NCBI RefSeq assembly: GCF_003058325.1
Contig: NZ_CP028843.1
Location: forward strand, 4,624,001 to 4,688,000
Length of the DNA: 64,000 nucleotides
Direction of reading: 5' to 3'
From: Methylobacterium currus
Lineage (GTDB): Bacteria; Pseudomonadota; Alphaproteobacteria; Rhizobiales; Beijerinckiaceae
Under the pieces are notes generated by a model. The model had not been told where the DNA came from, made no database searches, and saw only the letters and a program-made list of their open reading frames with translations. Made by a program: the position numbers and the translations under genes. Shown in pieces: positions 59,509 to 64,000 of the stretch; the stretch's first letter is position 1; the number at the start of each line of letters is the position of its first letter.

Positions 59509-60089
59509 CACGATCTCTCGTTGTCCTTGCGGCGGCCGGCCTCGGCCATGCGGCGGGCCAGGGCCGCGGCGCGGGAGGCTTCCATCTCGGCGAGCACCGC
59601 GCTCGCCGCCCGGGCATTGAGCTTCACCAGGATCGCCGCGGCGTTGTCCTCGGGCATGTTGGCGAGCTGGAGCGCCGCGGCGTCGGCCTTCATCTTGGCG
59701 TAGACCGCCACCACGCTCTCGTCGGCCTTGGCCAGGAACTCCTTGCGGCGCTGGACCACCGCCTCGTACTCGGCGCGCTTCTCCTCGAGGCGGCGGATGC
59801 GCTCCTCGACCTGCTTCTCGAGCGCGGCGAGCTGCTCCTTCTGCCAGGCGAAGCGGGCATCGGCCGCCGCATCCGCGATGGTGGCGCAGTAGCCGGTCCT
59901 GCCCGGGTCCTTCACGTCCTTGGCGACGAAATCCTGGGCGGTCGGCTCCTTCGGGGCGTCCCGGGCGGCGATGGCGCGCAAAGCCGCGTCCTTGGCCGGA
60001 TCGCTCGCCGCCCCGCCATGGCCGTCGCCGGCGGCCAGCGCCGGGCCGGCGAGCGCCAGCAGGAGGGCTGTCACGAGGATCCGGCTCAT
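59508..60089 (-). CDS. motE: MotE-like periplasmic chaperone (flagellar motility)
   Basis: A 193-residue secreted coiled-coil protein: signal peptide (about 1-19), then a long charged helix (about 85-130, QLAALEKQVEERIRRLEEKR) and a MgtE_N-like tail (MPEDNAAAILVKLNARAASA). In Sinorhizobium, MotE chaperones the periplasmic motor protein MotC and is encoded between flgI and flgH, exactly as here. The name rests on this position and the coiled-coil plus MgtE_N-like pattern; sequence identity could not be checked. It overlaps flgI by four bases. Confidence 0.8.
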   Translation of the reverse strand: MSRILVTALLLALAGPALAAGDGHGGAASDPAKDAALRAIAARDAPKEPTAQDFVAKDVKDPGRTGYCATIADAAADARFAWQKEQLAALEKQVEERIRRLEEKRAEYEAVVQRRKEFLAKADESVVAVYAKMKADAAALQLANMPEDNAAAILVKLNARAASAVLAEMEASRAAALARRMAEAGRRKDNERS

Positions 60090-61237
60090 TGGACGACGAG
60101 CTCCGCCTGGAGGGCACCGGCGGTCTTCACCGCCTGGAGGATCGCGATGATGTCGGTGGGCTTCAGGCCTACCTGGTTGAGCCCGCGCACCAGGGTCTGC
60201 AGGTCGGAGCCGCCGAGCACCGCGAGCTTGCCCTGCTCCTCGCGGGCCGCCACCTCGGTGCGCGGCACCACCGTGGTCTGGCCGTTGGAGAACGGCGCGG
60301 GCTGCGACACTTCCGGCGTCTCGGTGACCCGCACCGTGAGGTTGCCGTGGGTGACCGCCACCGTGGAGATCTGCACGTTGCGGCCGATCACCACCGTGCC
60401 GGTGCGCTGGTCGACCACGACCCGGGCCGGCACGTCGGGCTGGATCGTCAGGTCGCCGATCTCGGCGACGAGGCGGGGCAGGATCATGTCGCGGGGGCGC
60501 TGGAGCACCACCGAGCGCTGGTCGCGCGGGCTGGCGATGCGGTGGCGGAAGCGGCCGACCGCGTAGGCATTGATCGCGTCGGCGATCATCGTGGCGGTCT
60601 TGAAGTCGGGATTCTTCAGCTCGAAGATCAGCTCGGGCAGGTCGCGGAACGCGCCCGGCACCTCGCGCTCGATCAGCGCGCCGTTGGGGATGCGGCCGGC
60701 GGTCGGCACGCCCTGCGTCAGCTGCTCGGCCTGGCCCTGGGCGGAGAAGCCCGAGACCGCCAGCGGCCCCTGCGCGGCGGCGTAGACGTTGCCGTCGCCG
60801 CCCGACAGGGGCGTCATCAGGAGGGTGCCGCCGCGCAGGGAGGTCGCGTCGCCCAGCGAGGTGACCGTCACGTCGATGCGCGAACCGGCGCCTACGTAAG
60901 GCGGCAGGTCGGCGGTCACCATCACGGCGGCGACGTTGCGGGTGCGCAGGCGCGCGTCGCGCACGTTGATGCCCATCCGGTCGAGCATCGATTGCAGCGC
61001 CTGCTCGGTGAACTGGGCGTTGCGCAGGGTGTCGCCGGTGCCCTGGAGGCCGGTGACGAGGCCATAGCCGACGATCTGGTTGTCGCGCACGCCCTTGAGG
61101 CTCGCGATGTCCTTGATCCGGGTATAGCCGCCGCTGGCGATCACCGGCGCGGCGGCGCGCGCCGGGACGGCCGGTGCCGAGGCGACGACCAAGGCGACGA
61201 CCAGGGCGAGCGCGATGCGGAAGGCGGCGCGCATCAT
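60086..61237 (-). CDS. flgI: Flagellar P-ring protein FlgI
   Basis: Periplasmic subunit of the P-ring around the rod. It has 383 residues with a signal peptide (about 1-28). The family start (RIKDIASLKGVRDNQIVGYG, LVTGLQGTGD) is intact, and so are VTVTSLGDATSLRGGTLLMT, VVVDQRTGTVVIG and LVRGLNQVGLKPTDIIAIL near the end. The start codon overlaps the flgA stop (TGATG), so the two are coupled. Confidence 0.97.
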   Translation of the reverse strand: MMRAAFRIALALVVALVVASAPAVPARAAAPVIASGGYTRIKDIASLKGVRDNQIVGYGLVTGLQGTGDTLRNAQFTEQALQSMLDRMGINVRDARLRTRNVAAVMVTADLPPYVGAGSRIDVTVTSLGDATSLRGGTLLMTPLSGGDGNVYAAAQGPLAVSGFSAQGQAEQLTQGVPTAGRIPNGALIEREVPGAFRDLPELIFELKNPDFKTATMIADAINAYAVGRFRHRIASPRDQRSVVLQRPRDMILPRLVAEIGDLTIQPDVPARVVVDQRTGTVVIGRNVQISTVAVTHGNLTVRVTETPEVSQPAPFSNGQTTVVPRTEVAAREEQGKLAVLGGSDLQTLVRGLNQVGLKPTDIIAILQAVKTAGALQAELVVQ

Positions 61238-61725
61238 CAGAAGCCGCCGATCTTGATGCGGCCATCGGCCATCACGGTGCCCAGCACGATGCGGTTGGTG
61301 TCGGTGTTGCGCACCCGGATGGTCTCGCCGAGGCCGCCATTCTGCAGCGGCGCCCCGACCGCCGTGATGACGAGGCCGTTCTCCTCGAAGATCATCTGGG
61401 TCGGCGTGCCGCGGCTCACGAGGCGCGGATCGTCGACCGCGTTGACCGGCACCGGCTCGCCCGGCAGCAGCGTCCGGCGGGCGACCCGCCCGACGATGGC
61501 GAGCGGCGCGTCGATGACCGCGGCCCGGGCCCGGTAGGTCGTCGGGTAGGCCTGGAGCCGCAGCATCGATTCCTTGATCGTGTCGCCCGGATAGATCGTC
61601 ACGGTCGGCACCGGCAGCATCATCTCGTCGGCCGCGCGCGCGGGAGCCGACGGGACGAGGCCGAGCGCGGCCGGAAGGCCGAGGAGCGCCAGGAGAAGGA
61701 GGAAGCGCCGGGAAGAGGAGGGCAT
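61237..61725 (-). CDS. flgA: P-ring assembly chaperone FlgA
   Basis: Periplasmic chaperone required for FlgI ring assembly. The 162-residue protein has a signal peptide (about 1-31) followed by a SAF-like domain with VTIYPGDTIKESML, RRTLLPGEPV and VRNTDTNRIVLGTVMADGRI, the conserved C-terminal segment. It is the short alphaproteobacterial form. It lies 140 bases downstream of flgG, with tandem repeats in the gap. Confidence 0.94.
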   Translation of the reverse strand: MPSSSRRFLLLLALLGLPAALGLVPSAPARAADEMMLPVPTVTIYPGDTIKESMLRLQAYPTTYRARAAVIDAPLAIVGRVARRTLLPGEPVPVNAVDDPRLVSRGTPTQMIFEENGLVITAVGAPLQNGGLGETIRVRNTDTNRIVLGTVMADGRIKIGGF

Positions 61726-61825
61726 GGGGGTTGTACGTGCCGGGAGGAGTGGCGCCGCCTTGCGGCGGCGTGGCAGTCTCGCCGAGAGCGGCGGGCCGGA
61801 TCGCGGGCCCGCCGCGGACCGGATC

Positions 61826-61872
61826 AGCGGATCCGGGCTAGCGGATTCGACTCAGCGGACGCGACTTAGCGA
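61826..61872. repeat. 14-bp tandem repeat at the flgG 3' end
   Basis: AGCGGA or AGCGAA recurs at 61826, 61840, 61854 and 61868, exactly 14 bases apart. On the flgG strand each unit contains a stop triplet (TAA, TGA, TAG, TGA), the first being the flgG stop itself. It looks like tandem duplication of the gene end. No function is evident. Confidence 0.7.
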
Positions 61873-62654
61873 ATTCCCTTGGAGATCGTGCCCGCCATCT
61901 CGTCGACGGCCTGGATCACCTTGGAATTCATCTCGAACGAGCGCTGGGCGGTGATCAGGCTGGTGATCTCCTTGACCGGATCGACGTTCGATCCTTCGAG
62001 GTAGCCCTGCTGGATCTTGCCGTAGCTGGCATCGCCCGGATTGCCGATCACCGCGGCGCCCGAGGCCGGGGTCTCGCGGTAGAGGCCGTTGCCGAGGGGC
62101 TCGAGGCCCGACTCGTTGGCGAAGTTGGCGATCGTGATCTGGCCGATATTCTGCTGCGCCACCTGGCCGTCGATCTTGGCGTAGACCTGGCCCGACTGGT
62201 TGATGGTGATCTCGGTGGCGTTGTTCGGGATCAGGATCGCCGGGTCGACCGTGTAGCCCTCGAGCGTAACGAGCTGGCCGGTGGCGTTCTTGTTGAAGGC
62301 GCCGGCGCGGGTGTAGTTGATCTCGCCGCTCGGGCTCGTGATCTGGAAGTAGCCGCGGCCGTTGATGGCCAGGTCGAGCTGGTTGGCCGTGTTGGTGAGC
62401 TGGCCCTGGCGATGCAGGTTGCGGATCGCCGCGGCGCGCACGCCGAGGCCCAGCATCGCGCCCTCGGGGATCGCCTCCTGGCCGGACTGGTTGGGCACGC
62501 CCTGCTGCCGCTCGGCCTGGTAGAGCAGGTCGGTGAACTCGGCCCGCGCCCCCTTGAAGCCGGTGGTGTTCAGGTTGGCGATGTTGTTGGCGATGACTTC
62601 GAGGTTGAGCTGCTGGGCGGACATGCCCGTGGCGGCGACGGCGAGCGCTCTCAT
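61866..62654 (-). CDS. flgG: Flagellar distal rod protein FlgG
   Basis: Distal rod subunit, 262 residues, exported by the type III apparatus without a cleaved signal. It has the N-terminal rod signature ([20 protein letters not shown]), the FlgG central region (QTGQ-type replaced by [13 protein letters not shown]) and the C-terminal motif ([20 protein letters not shown], then [12 protein letters not shown]). The start at 62654 gives the standard beginning [11 protein letters not shown]. Confidence 0.96.
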   Translation of the reverse strand: MRALAVAATGMSAQQLNLEVIANNIANLNTTGFKGARAEFTDLLYQAERQQGVPNQSGQEAIPEGAMLGLGVRAAAIRNLHRQGQLTNTANQLDLAINGRGYFQITSPSGEINYTRAGAFNKNATGQLVTLEGYTVDPAILIPNNATEITINQSGQVYAKIDGQVAQQNIGQITIANFANESGLEPLGNGLYRETPASGAAVIGNPGDASYGKIQQGYLEGSNVDPVKEITSLITAQRSFEMNSKVIQAVDEMAGTISKGIR

Positions 62655-62667
62655 CTGCGTTGAATCC

Positions 62668-63021
62668 TCAGATCGCCATGCGGCTCAGTTCGAGATAGGC
62701 GGCCACGACCTTGTCGCGGATGGCCACCGCGGTCTGCAGGCTCTGCTCGGCGGACATCACCGCCTCGACCACCCGCTGCGTCGAGGCCTTGCCCTGGATG
62801 CCGGCGATCGAGGCGGCCTCGCCGGCGCGCAGGTCGTTGCGCACGCCCGAGGCGAAGCTCGCCATGATCTGCCCGAAATCGGCGGGAGCGGCGGCGTCCG
62901 CGCCCGGCAGGCCGGCACCGGTCACCGGGGGCAGCATCGCCCGCTGGACGGCGGCCGCGGCCTCGGGGCGGCCGGATGCGGCGGCCAGGTCGAAGGCCGA
63001 GAGAGTGAGGGCCTCGATCAT
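62668..63021 (-). CDS. fliE: Flagellar hook-basal body complex protein FliE
   Basis: Links the MS-ring to the proximal rod. It has 117 residues with the family C-terminus: [20 protein letters not shown] and [19 protein letters not shown]. The N-terminal half is variable, as usual. It lies between flgC (7-base gap) and flgG (13-base gap). Confidence 0.94.
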   Translation of the reverse strand: MIEALTLSAFDLAAASGRPEAAAAVQRAMLPPVTGAGLPGADAAAPADFGQIMASFASGVRNDLRAGEAASIAGIQGKASTQRVVEAVMSAEQSLQTAVAIRDKVVAAYLELSRMAI

Positions 63022-63028
63022 CGCTAGC

Positions 63029-63445
63029 TCATGTCCTCAGGAGGTCGATCACGCTGGCCACCATCGCGCGGGCCTGCTTGATCACCTGCAGATTGGCTTC
63101 GTAGGAACGGTTGGCCTCGCGCATGTCGGCCATCTCGATCAGGGCGTTCACGTTCGGCAGCTTGACGTTGCCGTTCTGGTCCGCCGCCGGGTTGCTCGGG
63201 TCGTGCTCGACCCGGAACGGGGTCTTGTCGACATCGATGTCGCGCACCCGCACCGAGGCGGCGCCGACCGCCCGGTCGAGCTCGGCCTTGAAGGTCACGG
63301 TCTTGCGCGCATACGGGTCGGCTCCCGGCGCGTCGCCCGTCGACTGGACGTTGGCCAGGTTCTCCGACACCACCCGGATGCGCAGCGACTGGGCCTCGAG
63401 GCCCGCGCTCGCCAGCCGCGTGGCGGTCTGCAGGGGATCGATCAC
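63029..63445 (-). CDS. flgC: Flagellar proximal rod protein FlgC
   Basis: Proximal rod subunit of 138 residues. The N-terminal rod motif ([20 protein letters not shown]), the middle [15 protein letters not shown] and the C-terminal [20 protein letters not shown] identify FlgC. It begins two bases after the flgB stop. Confidence 0.96.
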   Translation of the reverse strand: MIDPLQTATRLASAGLEAQSLRIRVVSENLANVQSTGDAPGADPYARKTVTFKAELDRAVGAASVRVRDIDVDKTPFRVEHDPSNPAADQNGNVKLPNVNALIEMADMREANRSYEANLQVIKQARAMVASVIDLLRT

Positions 63446-63447
63446 GA

Positions 63448-63822
63448 TCAGCTCCTCACGGCCGACATCAGCATGCGGTGGAAGCTGCGCACCACCCCGA
63501 CATCGAGGTTGTGCTGGCGCGACACCTCGCTCGCCTTCAGCATCTCCTGCTCCAGGCTGACGCTGCTCGAGGTCTCGAGCACGTCCCAGCCGGTCTTGTC
63601 GGTCCGCACCGGTACGCCGAGGCCGGGGGCCTGGAGATGGGCCCGCGACGTCATCGCCATGTCGGAGCCGGTGCGGGCCAGCACCTGGGCGAAGGGCACG
63701 GTGTCCCGGGCCTGGTAGCCCTGGGTGTTGGCGTTGGCCACGTTGCCGGCGATCGTCGACTGGCGCACCGACAGGTAGCTGGCGTGCATCGAGGCGAGAT
63801 CGAACAGGAAGAGTCCCGTCAC
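63448..63822 (-). CDS. flgB: Flagellar proximal rod protein FlgB
   Basis: Proximal rod subunit of 124 residues and first gene of the operon seen here. It shows [20 protein letters not shown] near the N-terminus and [20 protein letters not shown] near the C-terminus. The 178 bases upstream, to the window edge, should hold the operon promoter; a small hairpin (GACCCG 63865-63870 with CGGGTC 63876-63881) is the only structure I see there. Confidence 0.95.
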   Translation of the reverse strand: MTGLFLFDLASMHASYLSVRQSTIAGNVANANTQGYQARDTVPFAQVLARTGSDMAMTSRAHLQAPGLGVPVRTDKTGWDVLETSSSVSLEQEMLKASEVSRQHNLDVGVVRSFHRMLMSAVRS

Positions 63823-64000
63823 GCGAATGCCCCCATGCCCGCCGCTCCCTACCTGTGCCGAAACGACCCGCCCTTCGGGTCCTGCCGCGTAACCGAGGAT
63901 TTAGAAGCGCTACCTTGCACGAGGCTGGCGACGCTGGCGGGGCTCGCCCGGTGCCGGCCCGATGCAGGGCCGTCCGGGCCGAAGCTTCCGGGACGGGAAT

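Overview
The window reads as chromosomal DNA of a GC-rich alphaproteobacterium of the Hyphomicrobiales (Rhizobiales), most likely Methylobacterium/Methylorubrum or a close relative. This placement is inferred from the rhizobial flagellar gene order with motE, the cytochrome c-kdsB-pheA-yejA neighbourhood, the omp25-like porin and the TreZ/TreY/GlgE/TreS/GlgB cluster; no marker gene settles the species. No integrase, transposase, phage gene or CRISPR array was found.

Layout. 1-4.4 kb: the 5' end of a DEAD-box helicase, a small membrane protein, an outer-membrane beta-barrel protein and parE. 4.6-21.2 kb: a one-directional glucan/trehalose cluster, treZ, a malQ-treY fusion, glgE with an extra amylase domain, a treS-maltokinase fusion and glgB. 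Together they form a closed cycle: trehalose to maltose (TreS), maltose 1-phosphate (maltokinase), glucan (GlgE), branching (GlgB), and glucan back to trehalose (TreY, TreZ). 21.3-32 kb: mixed metabolic genes (aminotransferase, PhnA-like protein, CDF transporter, Gre-like factor, LysR/wrbA pair, Sua5, acyl-CoA dehydrogenase, enoyl-CoA hydratase, SDR, deoC). 32-38 kb: a large envelope protein with a deacetylase-like domain, tRNA-Glu(CTC), a creatininase/sterol-desaturase pair and class II DAHP synthase. 38.5-44 kb is the most accessory-looking part: a cyclase-TPR protein, a PAP2 phosphatase/haloperoxidase and a G1 peptidase, then a frameshifted PAP2 pseudogene and a strikingly AT-rich stretch. 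44-57 kb: gor, an O-antigen-ligase-like protein, DUF2059, rpiA, gph, pheA, kdsB, cytochrome c and a yejA-yejA-yejB operon that stops without yejE/yejF. 57.4-64 kb: the flagellar operon flgB-flgC-fliE-flgG-flgA-flgI-motE-flgH-fliL-fliP, read leftwards.

The clearest undescribed-looking signal is a 121-bp repeat of four consecutive hairpins, present twice (2117-2237 and 57196-57316). The copies match at 109 of 121 positions without gaps, and two pairs of their differences are compensatory in a perfect 14-bp stem. Both copies lie directly after a stop codon (parE, yejB) in the same orientation relative to that gene. A second, shorter palindromic family built on TCATCCCGGG occurs four times between genes.
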